Assembly (NCBI RefSeq): GCF_031450805.1
Contig: NZ_JARTVY010000002.1
Span: 744,001 to 808,000, forward strand
Reading direction: 5' to 3'
Length of the DNA stretch: 64,000 bases
From: Caballeronia sp031450805
GTDB taxonomy: Bacteria; Pseudomonadota; Gammaproteobacteria; Burkholderiales; Burkholderiaceae
In this document: positions 35,838-43,913 of the stretch, one piece after another
How the letters are laid out: each line of letters opens with the position of its first letter
How positions within the stretch are numbered: position 1 is the stretch's first letter
Notes under the pieces: model-generated
Told to the model about the DNA's origin: nothing
Seen by the model: only the letters and a program-made list of their open reading frames with translations
The model's database searches: none
Translations under genes and position numbers: made by a program

Positions 35838-36275
35838 TCATCGTGCGTACTTGAACGTGCCTTGCGCGCTCGCGATCATCAGCCTGCCGTCGACCCATGC
35901 TTCGCCGCGCGCGAAGTAGACCGATCTGCCCTGCCGTTCAAGAAAGCCTTTGGCAACGACCTTGTCGCCGATACCGCGATCGAGATAATTCACGGTCAGC
36001 GATAACGTGAAGCCGTGAACAGGCGTCGGTTCCGTCGTGAAAAGGCCGGTGTAGCCACAGGCTACGTCGAGCAGCGTCGCGATGGCGCCGCCCTGAAGGA
36101 TGCGCTGACGGTTCAGATGGCCTGCATGAATGGGCATCGTGAATTCGGCGTAGCCGGCGCGCCATTCGGTCAGCGTCGCGCCGAGTGCTTCGAGGAAAGG
36201 ATTGTCGAGATCCAGATTCGCCAAGCTGTAGTCTCCCTGCGTCGATGGTCGTGACCTTGCAAGGGATTGTGCCAT
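35838..36275 (-). CDS. PaaI-type hotdog thioesterase
   Basis: The product of up to 145 residues has the hotdog-fold elements NPFLEALGATLTEWRAG, HLNRQRILQGGAIATLLDVACGYT and VNYLDRGIGDKVVAKGFLERQGRSVYF, typical of PaaI/YdiI-like acyl-CoA thioesterases. The helix Gly-Gly and the catalytic Asp69-type residue (LLDVA) are present. The start is uncertain: the ATG at 36275 has no ribosome-binding site, while a TTG at 36224 is preceded by AGGGAG and gives the usual family N-terminus. It converges on ackA. The substrate is unknown. Confidence 0.8.
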   Translation of the reverse strand: MAQSLARSRPSTQGDYSLANLDLDNPFLEALGATLTEWRAGYAEFTMPIHAGHLNRQRILQGGAIATLLDVACGYTGLFTTEPTPVHGFTLSLTVNYLDRGIGDKVVAKGFLERQGRSVYFARGEAWVDGRLMIASAQGTFKYAR

Positions 36276-36358
36276 CGGCCCGCCGCGCTCGCCGCGCCCC
36301 TTCGTGCGATGTCAGCGCACGCGGGGCTTCATGTGCAGCGCCATCAGCGCGAGCTTCG

Positions 36359-36607
36359 TCAGCATTCGACAGTCGACAACACGGCGATTCCCGGCGCGTT
36401 GACGCACTCGGCAGGCAATTCGGGCGCAATGGCGAGCACGCTTGTGAGGCAGACGAAAAGCAACACATAGCGGGCGGTGCGCTGCCCGTGCAGGGGCAGC
36501 CCGGCGACGAGCATCAGCAGCGCCTTCGCCGTGATGATCGCAGCCCATTGCTCGCTGCTGCTGTGGGCGTGGACTTCCCAGGGAACTTCGATCAGCGACC
36601 ATGACAT
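36359..36607 (-). CDS. Possible small membrane protein
   Basis: An 82-residue frame starts MSWSLIEVPWEVHAHS, followed by two hydrophobic stretches (AAIITAKALLMLVAGLPL and RYVLLFVCLTSVLAIAPEL). The sequence looks protein-like, with a sensible membrane topology, but no ribosome-binding site is clear and no family was recognised. The interval 36276-36838 otherwise has no supported gene. Confidence 0.45.
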   Translation of the reverse strand: MSWSLIEVPWEVHAHSSSEQWAAIITAKALLMLVAGLPLHGQRTARYVLLFVCLTSVLAIAPELPAECVNAPGIAVLSTVEC

Positions 36608-36838
36608 GCGGCAGCCGAAGCGGGCGGTGGATAAATGCGGCAGCAATCGCCACCCTACGCGACCACGATAATCGCGCTCAGCGACGCCGTGTTGCGATCA
36701 AACGTCGGCAGATTTTGCGGGGAAATGAAATGGAGAGCAATACCGGATAAAGCGTCCACTGCTTCGACTATCAGACAATGCAACTGCGCGCGCCGCTTAA
36801 TGGCATTGGCGCGCGCAATCGATCACGCAGCAAAACGA

Positions 36839-37045
36839 TTAGTTATATCCGCGAACCACGCAAGACTTTTGTTCCTCTTCGGCTTTCTCGCCTGCGAAAC
36901 GCCCGCAGATTTCGGCAACATATTCCGGCTCGGCACTGACCTGGCTGGACCGATGCGATGCGTGAGCGGTGGTGTCGCCGGGTGCTTCGGAGTCGTCCAT
37001 CCATTCTGCAAAACGCGTGTTGGACGTATTCGATCGAGCATCCAT
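36839..37045 (-). CDS. Small hydrophilic protein with a strong ribosome-binding site
   Basis: The 68-residue frame starts at 37045 directly behind AAAAAGGAGGCGAAAG, one of the best ribosome-binding sites in the window. The protein is polar and acidic in its centre (EWMDDSEAP, SAEPEYVAEICGRF, EKAEEEQKSC) with two cysteines near the end. It has no signal peptide or membrane segment and no recognised family. The surrounding 36.7-37.2 kb stretch is visibly poorer in G and C than its neighbours. The frame opens further upstream but without a site. Confidence 0.55.
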   Translation of the reverse strand: MDARSNTSNTRFAEWMDDSEAPGDTTAHASHRSSQVSAEPEYVAEICGRFAGEKAEEEQKSCVVRGYN

Positions 37046-37259
37046 CTTTCGCCTCCTTTTTCCTTGACGGTTCCAGAATGCGCCTCTCCGGGCCAACTGG
37101 CCCTAGTGGATTTCATCGATGGACGCAGTCCGAACCAGTGCGGATGATATAAAGAATGCGCGTCTGGCGGACGCATCTGCTGATAACGCAACCCGCCTGT
37201 CTTGTATCAGCCAGAACAATGCCTGCCATACCGGCAGCACGGTATCTCGCGCAATTCTT

Positions 37260-38432
37260 TCACACCACGTTTTTCTCCAAGATCGGCTGCCCTTCAATAA
37301 TGCGCGCCCAGCCGAGCGGCGACAAATCGAGCGTCGTAAATCGTCCGTGCAGAATCAGTTCGCTAATGCCGCGTCCCGTCGCCGGTCCGTGCTGCAAGCC
37401 GTGTCCGCTAAAGCCGCTTGCAAAGAAGCAATTGTCGATGCCCGGATGCGCGCCGATGATCGCATTCTGGTCGAGGACGTTGTATTCGTAATAGCCGGAC
37501 CAGCAATGCTCCACGCGGAGAGCCTCGAATTGCGGCACGCGATGCGCGAGCGTCGGCCAGATGACGTCGTCGAAAAGCGCGTGATCCACTTCATCGAGCG
37601 GAAGGTCGTCGGGATCGTTGTCCGCGGCGGGCGACGTTCCGCAAATATAAGTGCGTCCTTCGGGGCGAAAATAAACGCCGGTCGGATCGATGAGAAGCGG
37701 ACTGTTTTCCAGTTTCGCCGGCGACGACACGTTGAAAATGCTGCGCCGCCGCGCATGAACGGGAATGTCGATGCCGAGCATGGCCGCAGGCGCACGCGAC
37801 CATGCGCCCGCCGCGTTCACGACGACATCGCACGCATACGCCTCGCCGTTGGACGCGCGCACGCGCGTGGCACGCCGTCCCTCGTGCTCGATATCCACGA
37901 CTTCCGCCGCGACGTATCGCGCGCCGAGCGACATAGCTTTGCGTCGCAGCGCCTGCACGAGCCCATAGCCGTCGAACCAGCCCTCGCCGCTTTCGCCGAA
38001 CGCGCCCGCTGCGAGATCGTCGGTGTTCAGCCACGGGAAACGCGTGCGCAAACCGGCCGGATCGAGCAGCGCGATGTCGGCGCCGAGACCGCGTTGCATT
38101 GCATGATTCTCGCGCAGCGTCGCTTCGCCGCGAGGCGTCGCGAGAAACAGATAGCCGCCCTCGTGCAGGTCGATGCAAGGACGCTCGCCATCGACTTCCA
38201 GCCGCTCGCCGATCGTCCGCAGGAAATCGATGCCAAAGAGCGACATCCGCACGGAAAGCGGCGTCGAAAACTGCTGCCGGATGGATGCCGCCGACAACGC
38301 CGACGACGAGCGCGCGTACGTCGGATCGCGCTCGATCACCGTCACCTGCACGGTCGGGTCCGATGCGCGCAGGAAATACGCCACCGAACTGCCGATCACC
38401 CCGCCCCCGACGATCACCACTTGAGAAGCCAC
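37260..38432 (-). CDS. FAD-dependent amino-acid/amine oxidase (DadA/SoxB-like), possible pipecolate oxidase
   Basis: The 390-residue flavoprotein starts with GTG (VASQVVIVGGGVIGSSVAYFL; GxGxxG dinucleotide fold). It has the DAO superfamily pattern SALSAASIRQQFS, a VVNAAGAWS block and a C-terminal FASGFSGHGLQHGPATGRGISELI, which holds the second FAD-binding GxG. It would oxidise the C-N bond of an amino or imino acid. The ALDH7-type dehydrogenase gene lies 22 bases upstream on the same strand. That combination matches AmaA (L-pipecolate oxidase) and AmaB in Pseudomonas lysine breakdown, which is the preferred but unproven reading. A role with another cyclic amine is possible. Confidence 0.75.
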   Translation of the reverse strand: MASQVVIVGGGVIGSSVAYFLRASDPTVQVTVIERDPTYARSSSALSAASIRQQFSTPLSVRMSLFGIDFLRTIGERLEVDGERPCIDLHEGGYLFLATPRGEATLRENHAMQRGLGADIALLDPAGLRTRFPWLNTDDLAAGAFGESGEGWFDGYGLVQALRRKAMSLGARYVAAEVVDIEHEGRRATRVRASNGEAYACDVVVNAAGAWSRAPAAMLGIDIPVHARRRSIFNVSSPAKLENSPLLIDPTGVYFRPEGRTYICGTSPAADNDPDDLPLDEVDHALFDDVIWPTLAHRVPQFEALRVEHCWSGYYEYNVLDQNAIIGAHPGIDNCFFASGFSGHGLQHGPATGRGISELILHGRFTTLDLSPLGWARIIEGQPILEKNVV

Positions 38433-38454
38433 GCCGCCCCCGTCCCGAAACGCG

Positions 38455-39954
38455 TCAGCCGAGATTGAAGTCGATGCCCTGCGCGAGCGGCAACGCCGAC
38501 GAGTAATTGATGGTGTTCGTCGCGCGCCGCATGTACGCCTTCCACGCGTCCGACCCGGACTCGCGCCCGCCGCCCGTTTCCTTTTCGCCGCCGAATGCGC
38601 CGCCGATTTCCGCGCCGCTCGGCCCGATGTTGACGTTGGCGATGCCGCAATCGCTGCCCGACGCCGCGAGGAAGCGCTCGGCCTCGCGCAGGTCGGTGGT
38701 GAAGACGCACGACGACAAACCGTGCACGGCCGCATTGTTCGCGGCGATGGCTTCGTCGAAATCGGTGTAGCGCATCACGTAGAGAATCGGCGCGAAAGTC
38801 TCCTTCAGCACGATGTCGGTTTGCGCGGGCATCTCGACAAGCGCCGGACGCACGTAATAGCCGCCCTCGCCCCCGTCCACCGTCACCCGCTCGCCGCCGA
38901 ATACCTTGCCGCCCTCGCCCTTCGCCTGTTCGATTGCATCCTGCATGCGAGCGAACGCCTGCACGTCAATGAGCGGGCCCATCAGCACGCCGGATTCGAG
39001 CGGATTGCCGACCGGCACCTTCGCGTAGAGATCCTTGAGACGCGCGACGGTCTCGTCGTAGATGCTGTCGTGCACGAAGAGACGCCGCAGCGATGTGCAG
39101 CGCTGCCCCGCCGTGCCGACCGCCGAAAAGAGAATGCCGCGCAACGCGAGATCGCGATTGGCCGTCTGGGACACGATGCCCGCGTTGTTGCCGCCGAGTT
39201 CGAGAATGGGGCGCCCGAAGCGCCGCGCCACTTCGACGCCCACCGCGCGGCCCATCTCCGTGCTGCCCGTCGCGCTGACGATGTCCGAACGCTTGTCCGC
39301 GACAAGCTGCGCGCCGATGTCCCTGTCGCCGATCACGACCGACGCGAGGCCTTCGGGCGCGCTGCCGAATTCGTCGATGGCGTCGCGCAGAATGCGATCG
39401 ACGGCAAGCGCGGTGAGCGGCGTCTTCTCGGACGGCTTCCACACGACCGCGTTGCCGCAGACGAGCGCGAGCGCCGCATTCCACGACCACACCGCAACCG
39501 GAAAATTGAACGCCGAAATGATGGTGCAGACGCCGAGCGGATGCCACGTCTCCGCCATGCGATGCCCCGGGCGCTCGGAAGCGATCGTGAGCCCATATAG
39601 CTGCCGCGACAGGCCGACGGCGAAATCGCAGATATCGATCATTTCCTGCACTTCGCCCAGGCCTTCCTGAAGAATCTTGCCCGCTTCGAGCGACACGAGC
39701 CGCCCGAGCGCCGCCTTCTTGTCGCGCAGGCGATTGCCGAGCAGCCGCACGAGTTCACCGCGGCGCGGCGCGGGGACGTTGCGCCAGTCAGCGAATGCGG
39801 TGCGGGCCTTGGCGAGCGTTGCGTCGACTTGCGCGGACGTGTGACGTTTCACGCGTCCGATGACTTCGCCCGTGATCGGCGATGTTACGGCGATCTCGCC
39901 GTCAGCGACTTGGCTGCCGATGCCGAGTTCGGAAAGAATCGATTGAGCATCCAC
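38455..39954 (-). CDS. amaB: ALDH7-family aldehyde dehydrogenase (aminoadipate-semialdehyde/piperideine-6-carboxylate type)
   Basis: The 499-residue enzyme has the ALDH motifs FNFPVAVWSWNAALALVCGN, the general-base Glu252 in LELGGNN and nucleophile Cys286 in GTAGQRCTSLRR. The final GGEKETGGGRESGSDAWKAYMRR is the ALDH7 hallmark. ALDH7 enzymes oxidise aminoadipate semialdehyde (or its cyclic form) with NAD+ to aminoadipate. It precedes the FAD oxidase gene in the same operon and is divergent from a XRE-cupin regulator. A perfect palindrome lies 44 bases upstream of the start. The symbol is assigned on family and context and not on specificity data. Confidence 0.85.
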   Translation of the reverse strand: MDAQSILSELGIGSQVADGEIAVTSPITGEVIGRVKRHTSAQVDATLAKARTAFADWRNVPAPRRGELVRLLGNRLRDKKAALGRLVSLEAGKILQEGLGEVQEMIDICDFAVGLSRQLYGLTIASERPGHRMAETWHPLGVCTIISAFNFPVAVWSWNAALALVCGNAVVWKPSEKTPLTALAVDRILRDAIDEFGSAPEGLASVVIGDRDIGAQLVADKRSDIVSATGSTEMGRAVGVEVARRFGRPILELGGNNAGIVSQTANRDLALRGILFSAVGTAGQRCTSLRRLFVHDSIYDETVARLKDLYAKVPVGNPLESGVLMGPLIDVQAFARMQDAIEQAKGEGGKVFGGERVTVDGGEGGYYVRPALVEMPAQTDIVLKETFAPILYVMRYTDFDEAIAANNAAVHGLSSCVFTTDLREAERFLAASGSDCGIANVNIGPSGAEIGGAFGGEKETGGGRESGSDAWKAYMRRATNTINYSSALPLAQGIDFNLG

Positions 39955-39997
39955 GATGCAATTCCTTTGGAAGCTGATGCGTTGGAGGGCGTCGCGT

Positions 39998-40013
39998 GTT
40001 TCTGATCAGAAAC
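39998..40013. promoter_or_regulatory. Perfect 16-bp palindrome, probable operator of the XRE-cupin regulator
   Basis: GTTTCTGATCAGAAAC is perfectly self-complementary and sits 44 bases upstream of the ALDH7 start, in the divergent region. A second, imperfect copy (12 of 16 positions) at 40109-40124 overlaps an upstream ATG of the regulator and ends 17 bases before its likely start. Both contain TGATC-n-GAAAC. Confidence 0.6.
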
Positions 40014-40141
40014 TTTCGCTGTCCGGGTGACTATACGCGTCGTTGCAAGCACTCACAATCCGGCCAATATTCGGGTTTTCGCCAGTCGTCTCGAGCGGCC
40101 GGTCGCTGATGTATGATCGGAAACAAACGCTCCGTCCCTCC

Positions 40142-40756
40142 ATGAACGCCATTCGCACGAACAACTCGCCCGAACCGTCTCTCGCCGATCTCGGCCGCAG
40201 GGTGAGACAGGCGCGCGTCGCGCACGACATGACGCTCGAAACCGCGAGCCGTTTGTGCGGCGTGTCGCGCTCCGCGTTGTCGAAGATCGAGAACGGTCTG
40301 ATGTCGCCGACTTTCGACGTGTTGCAGAAGATCGTGCGCGGCTTGCGGATCGATCTCGGCGAACTATTCGGCAGCGTCAGCGCGCCCGCCGCGAGCGGCC
40401 GCCGCGCTCTGACGCGTTGCAACGAGGGCCAGCGTCATGCGTATCGCGGCTATCAGATGGAATTGCTCGCCACCGATCTCGCGCATAAGGCGATGCTGCC
40501 TTTTCGCATCCGCATTTCCGCGCACACGCTCGACGCATTCGATGACTGGGGTCGTCATGAAGGCGAGGAATTCCTGTATGTGATCAGCGGCAGCGTGTGT
40601 CTCTATTCGGAACTCTACGCCCCGACGCACCTGAACGCCGGCGACAGCCTCTACTTCGACAGCCGCACCGGCCATGCAGCGATTTCGACGAGCGAAGACG
40701 ACGCAGAAGTGCTGTGGATGGCCACCGGCGGCAGCGTGCCGCCCGTCGCTCAGTAG
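40142..40756 (+). CDS. XRE-family regulator with C-terminal cupin domain
   Basis: The 204-residue protein has an N-terminal helix-turn-helix (LADLGRRVRQARVAHDMTLETASRLCGVSRSALSKIE) and a cupin effector domain (about 95-195; EGEEFLYVISGSVCLYSE and HLNAGDSLYFDSRTGHA). Such proteins (SutR/PuuR-like) usually control amine or amino-acid catabolism, which fits the divergent oxidase-ALDH7 pair. The ATG at 40142 was chosen because the second operator-like copy occupies 40109-40124; an ATG at 40109 and one at 40043 are in frame. The last six bases of the gene overlap the end of the dioxygenase gene. Confidence 0.85.
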   Translation: MNAIRTNNSPEPSLADLGRRVRQARVAHDMTLETASRLCGVSRSALSKIENGLMSPTFDVLQKIVRGLRIDLGELFGSVSAPAASGRRALTRCNEGQRHAYRGYQMELLATDLAHKAMLPFRIRISAHTLDAFDDWGRHEGEEFLYVISGSVCLYSELYAPTHLNAGDSLYFDSRTGHAAISTSEDDAEVLWMATGGSVPPVAQ

Positions 40757-41607
40757 CGTTTGGCGTTCGTGCGGCCTTCGGCGTTCGTGGCCTGATCGAC
40801 GGCTTCCAGATTCTGCGGATACGGGTAGTTCAGGCCGAGCAACTGCCGCATCGTCTTGCTTGCGCGCCTGACGAAGGCTTCGCCGACCATCGCCCGCAGG
40901 TCTTCCATCGGCTTGACGAATTTGGGAAGGTACTGGATCAGCACGGCGCTGCGGTCGCGTGGGCTGTGATTCGGCATCGCGCAATGCCAGGTTGCCCCGA
41001 AGAACACGATGGCATCGCCCGGTTCCGCCTCCATGCGCGCGGCGCGCTCGAAGAAGCGGTCGCTTTCATTCGGATAGCGAAGCGTATGCTGCGTATGCGG
41101 CACGAATGCCGTCGCGCCGGTTTCGGCGGTGAACGGATCGAGCGGAATGGTGACTTGCGCGTTGAGCGGGAAGCTCGTGTTGATGCCGGCCGGAAACGTG
41201 GCGGGCATGTGATAGTCCCAGTACGGGTAGTCGATATGCGGCTCCTGTCCCGGCCCGCCGGGCAGAATGCGATTCGCCGCGATGGAGCCCATGACGAAGT
41301 CGTCGCCGAGGAAGCGGCGCATCGCCGCGACGATGCTGTCCTGCTCGGCCATCTGCGAGAATACGTCGCCTTTGGCGAGCAGATTCCACACGCGGCGCTG
41401 CAAGTGCAGCTTGTCTTCTTGCGCGGCTTGCCCCTGGAAATGCGTGACCGTATGGGCCCGATCGTCGGAATGCGCCATGACGATGCGCCGCGCTTCGCCG
41501 ATTTGCGTCGCGCTGAACAAGCCTCGTATACAGATGGCGCCGGGGCCGTTCAGCAGGGCATCGACGGCGAGTTCGGGGGTGAATGATTCGGCATCGACTC
41601 GTTGCAC
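40750..41607 (-). CDS. Phytanoyl-CoA dioxygenase (PhyH)-family Fe(II)/2-oxoglutarate oxygenase
   Basis: The 285-residue protein has the jelly-roll iron site His124-x-Asp126 in EPHIDYPYW and distal His208 in GATWHCAMPNHS, followed by Arg (PRDRS), which would hold 2-oxoglutarate. AAAAGGAAACC precedes a GTG start at 41607; the 27 codons upstream are not family-like. It hydroxylates an unknown substrate. It is convergent with the XRE-cupin gene; closeness to the putative lysine/pipecolate pair suggests, but does not show, that an amino-acid-derived compound is the substrate. Confidence 0.8.
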   Translation of the reverse strand: MQRVDAESFTPELAVDALLNGPGAICIRGLFSATQIGEARRIVMAHSDDRAHTVTHFQGQAAQEDKLHLQRRVWNLLAKGDVFSQMAEQDSIVAAMRRFLGDDFVMGSIAANRILPGGPGQEPHIDYPYWDYHMPATFPAGINTSFPLNAQVTIPLDPFTAETGATAFVPHTQHTLRYPNESDRFFERAARMEAEPGDAIVFFGATWHCAMPNHSPRDRSAVLIQYLPKFVKPMEDLRAMVGEAFVRRASKTMRQLLGLNYPYPQNLEAVDQATNAEGRTNAKRY

Positions 41608-41878
41608 GGCGGTTTCCTTTTCTTGTGCAGCATTTCGGTCGAACGGATAACGCTGGCGCGCGTGCACGACGTTGATGACTCGATACACGACGATTCAGTT
41701 AGGGTGAACGACGATCTCCCACGTGCCAGCAATGCGACCCCGCGAAACAACTCGGGTTTGAGTGCTGCAAGGTCCGGCGCTGCTTCTAGCCCGTCCTTGA
41801 TCGAGCGCGCTGCCCCGCGATGTATCGAATGATTCGTGAATATCGAAACGTGCTTCGTGGTTCAAAGTGCCTGCAGTG

Positions 41879-42097
41879 TCAAGCGGCCCTCTCACGAGCA
41901 CGTTTCTCGGCAGCGAGAATGATCTGCTCCAGTTCATCCATCACCTCCTCATGCCCCACACGCGGCCGCGTATCCGCCATGGACCGCTGCACTTTCGCGC
42001 GATACCACTTGTCGTAAGCCTCGGCTTCTTCGACGGTTGTGAATTCGGACACGATGAGGTCGAGCGGGGTAGTGCTATCAATGTCTCGTCTGCCCAT
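41879..42097 (-). CDS. Antitoxin-like stability determinant without a partner toxin
   Basis: The 72-residue product (MGRRDIDSTTPLDLIVSEF...) matches the small StbD/RelB-like stability determinants. It has the SEFTTVEEAEAYDKWYRAKVQRSMAD block and the RVGHEEVMDELEQIILAAEKRA tail, where the acidic helix contacts a RelE/ParE-type toxin. In the usual arrangement the toxin gene follows within a few bases, but the 270 bases downstream encode nothing like RelE. A start three codons earlier at 42106 is possible. It is read as an orphan antitoxin; whether it once had a partner cannot be told. Confidence 0.65.
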   Translation of the reverse strand: MGRRDIDSTTPLDLIVSEFTTVEEAEAYDKWYRAKVQRSMADTRPRVGHEEVMDELEQIILAAEKRARERAA

Positions 42098-42173
42098 GCA
42101 AACCATGATACTGCACGGTCAATGCGCCCGTCGCCTCTGCCGTTCGGCCATTCGGAAGGTCGTGAGACCGCCG

Positions 42174-43022
42174 TCAAACCGCCGTCTTGCGCTTCTTTGC
42201 AGCTGCCTTCGCCGGCCCCGAAGCATCCGCCGTCGCCGACGAACGTTTGAAATACGGCGAGCTCAATGTCGCCGCGCCCATATCCGACGCAGCCTCCAGC
42301 AACGCAGGCGCCAGTTCCTTGAGCCGCGCGTCGGGCAAGCGGCTCGTCGGCCCGGCGAGGCTCACGACGCCCACCACCGCGCCCGTCACCGGGTGATGAA
42401 TCGGCGCGGCCATCGAGGTCATGCCGGCCTCGTACGTCTCGCTCGCAATGCCGTATCCGCGCTTTCTCGCCGCGTGCAGGTCCGCGAGAAACTGCTGAAT
42501 GGTCTTCGGCGCCTTCGGGCCGCTCTGTCCCGGCTTGCCGAGCCCGCCCTGCTTCGATACCAGCGCAAGCGCTTCCTCGTCCGACAACGACGACAGCCAC
42601 GCCTGCCCGCTCGCCGTGCAATGCAGCGGCGGCTGGCTGCCCATGTCCGGGTCGTAGCGCAGGCCGGACTTCGCGCCCTGCGCCTTGCCGACGAACGTGA
42701 TGTGATCGTCCTCGACGACGCCGAGCCGCGCCAGTTCCCCCGACGCCGCCGCAAGCCGGTCGAGCACTGGCTGCGAGACATCGAGCACGCCGCCCGTCGA
42801 CAGATAGATGAGCGCCAGCGACACGAGCTTCAGCGCCAGCATGTACTCGCCGTGATCTTCGTCCTGACGCACATAGCCTTCATCGATCAGCATGGCGAGC
42901 AGCCGATGCGTGCCGCTGCGCGGGATGTTGAGCGTATCGGCGATGGTGGCGAGCGGCATGCGCCCGCCGTTCTTTGCGAGCAGTTCGATGATCGACAACG
43001 CGCGCTCGAGGTTTCCTGCCAT
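42174..43022 (-). CDS. IclR-family transcriptional regulator
   Basis: The 282-residue protein has an N-terminal winged helix (MAGNLERALSIIELLAKNGG...IPRSGTHRLL) and the C-terminal IclR effector domain from about residue 75. The latter includes LHCTASGQAWLSSL, GYGIASETYEAGMTSMAAPI and GAVVGVVSLAGPTSR. A Lys/Ala-rich tail (SSATADASGPAK...KKRKTAV) follows and is unusual. It is the last gene of the minus-strand cluster and probably controls it; palindromes of IclR type were found at both other promoter regions of the cluster. A related but less regular inverted repeat lies at 43050-43068 just before its start. Confidence 0.9.
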   Translation of the reverse strand: MAGNLERALSIIELLAKNGGRMPLATIADTLNIPRSGTHRLLAMLIDEGYVRQDEDHGEYMLALKLVSLALIYLSTGGVLDVSQPVLDRLAAASGELARLGVVEDDHITFVGKAQGAKSGLRYDPDMGSQPPLHCTASGQAWLSSLSDEEALALVSKQGGLGKPGQSGPKAPKTIQQFLADLHAARKRGYGIASETYEAGMTSMAAPIHHPVTGAVVGVVSLAGPTSRLPDARLKELAPALLEAASDMGAATLSSPYFKRSSATADASGPAKAAAKKRKTAV

Positions 43023-43078
43023 TTTGTTTCTCGTTCGAATGTCCGGTTCGGAATGAGAACACGATTCCACCGCGGAAT

Positions 43079-43903
43079 TCAACCGTATGTCGCATCGAGT
43101 ACGTTCAGCGTCGCTTCCCGCAGACGCTTCGCGCGTTCGAGCGCCGTCGCGGTTCTCGCCCATTCGTCCATCGGCGCTTCGACGGAAAGCGGCAAATGGT
43201 CCGGCAGCGCGCGAAGAATGGCGGCAAGGTCGATGCCGCCTTCGCCCGGCACCCTGCGCGCGCACCGAGCCTGATGCAGCAGCGTCGCCAGATCGGCCGG
43301 TCGCTCGGCGGGCGCGTCGCAGAATTGCAGATAGCCGAAGTACTCACGCGGCAGCGCACGCAACGTTTCGACGGACGAGCCGGCGCGATCGAAGTGAATC
43401 GGATCGACGATCAAACCCGTATTCGCGCGCCCCGCTGCCTGCACGATGCGCGCGCCCTGCACGATGTCCTTCACGTCGGTCCACGGCATCGGTTCGAGGC
43501 TCGGCGCGAGGCCGTAGGGCTTCGCGAGATCGCACAACTGCGCGAGCCGATCCGCGGTGCGCGCCTCATCGGGATCGTTGCCCGCGACGAGCACGAAGCG
43601 CGCGCCCAGCTCGGCGGCGGTATCGAGCATCGGCGCGTAGTCGGCGACATTCGTGTCGGGCCTGAGCCGCAAAATCTCGGTATCGAGCACGCCGATGCCC
43701 GTATCGCGCAGGGCCGCGAGCGTCTCGCGCTTGAGCGGCGTCGCGCCGACGATCTCGTGCCGCACCTCGGTCTCGGTCGCGGGCAGCAGCCGCAGGCCGA
43801 CGAAATCGTAGCCCGCTTGCGCGGCGCACTCGACCATCTGCGGCGGCGTCAGTTCGAGCACCGTGAGGGCGGAGAGCGACAGCTTGCGTGTTGGCGTCGT
43901 CAT
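43079..43903 (-). CDS. Sugar phosphate isomerase/epimerase-like TIM-barrel enzyme
   Basis: The 274-residue product is an AP-endonuclease-2-type (xylose-isomerase-like) TIM barrel. It shows ECAAQAGYDFVGLR near the start, FVLVAGNDPDEARTADRL, a metal-ligand Glu in SLEPMPWTDV, the Asp-Pro-x-His pattern in LIVDPIHFDRAG and a final SVEAPMDEW with the last Glu. Relatives include hydroxypyruvate isomerase, inosose dehydratase and 3-dehydroshikimate dehydratase. With a shikimate dehydrogenase in the same cluster, a dehydroshikimate dehydratase-like role is possible. It precedes IclR by 56 bases. Confidence 0.8.
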   Translation of the reverse strand: MTTPTRKLSLSALTVLELTPPQMVECAAQAGYDFVGLRLLPATETEVRHEIVGATPLKRETLAALRDTGIGVLDTEILRLRPDTNVADYAPMLDTAAELGARFVLVAGNDPDEARTADRLAQLCDLAKPYGLAPSLEPMPWTDVKDIVQGARIVQAAGRANTGLIVDPIHFDRAGSSVETLRALPREYFGYLQFCDAPAERPADLATLLHQARCARRVPGEGGIDLAAILRALPDHLPLSVEAPMDEWARTATALERAKRLREATLNVLDATYG

Positions 43904-43913
43904 GTCGCGATCC

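Noticed and set aside
41695..41937. A toxin partner for the antitoxin-like gene
   Set aside because: The frame overlaps the antitoxin gene by about 60 bases and has no RelE/ParE-like residues or ribosome-binding site.
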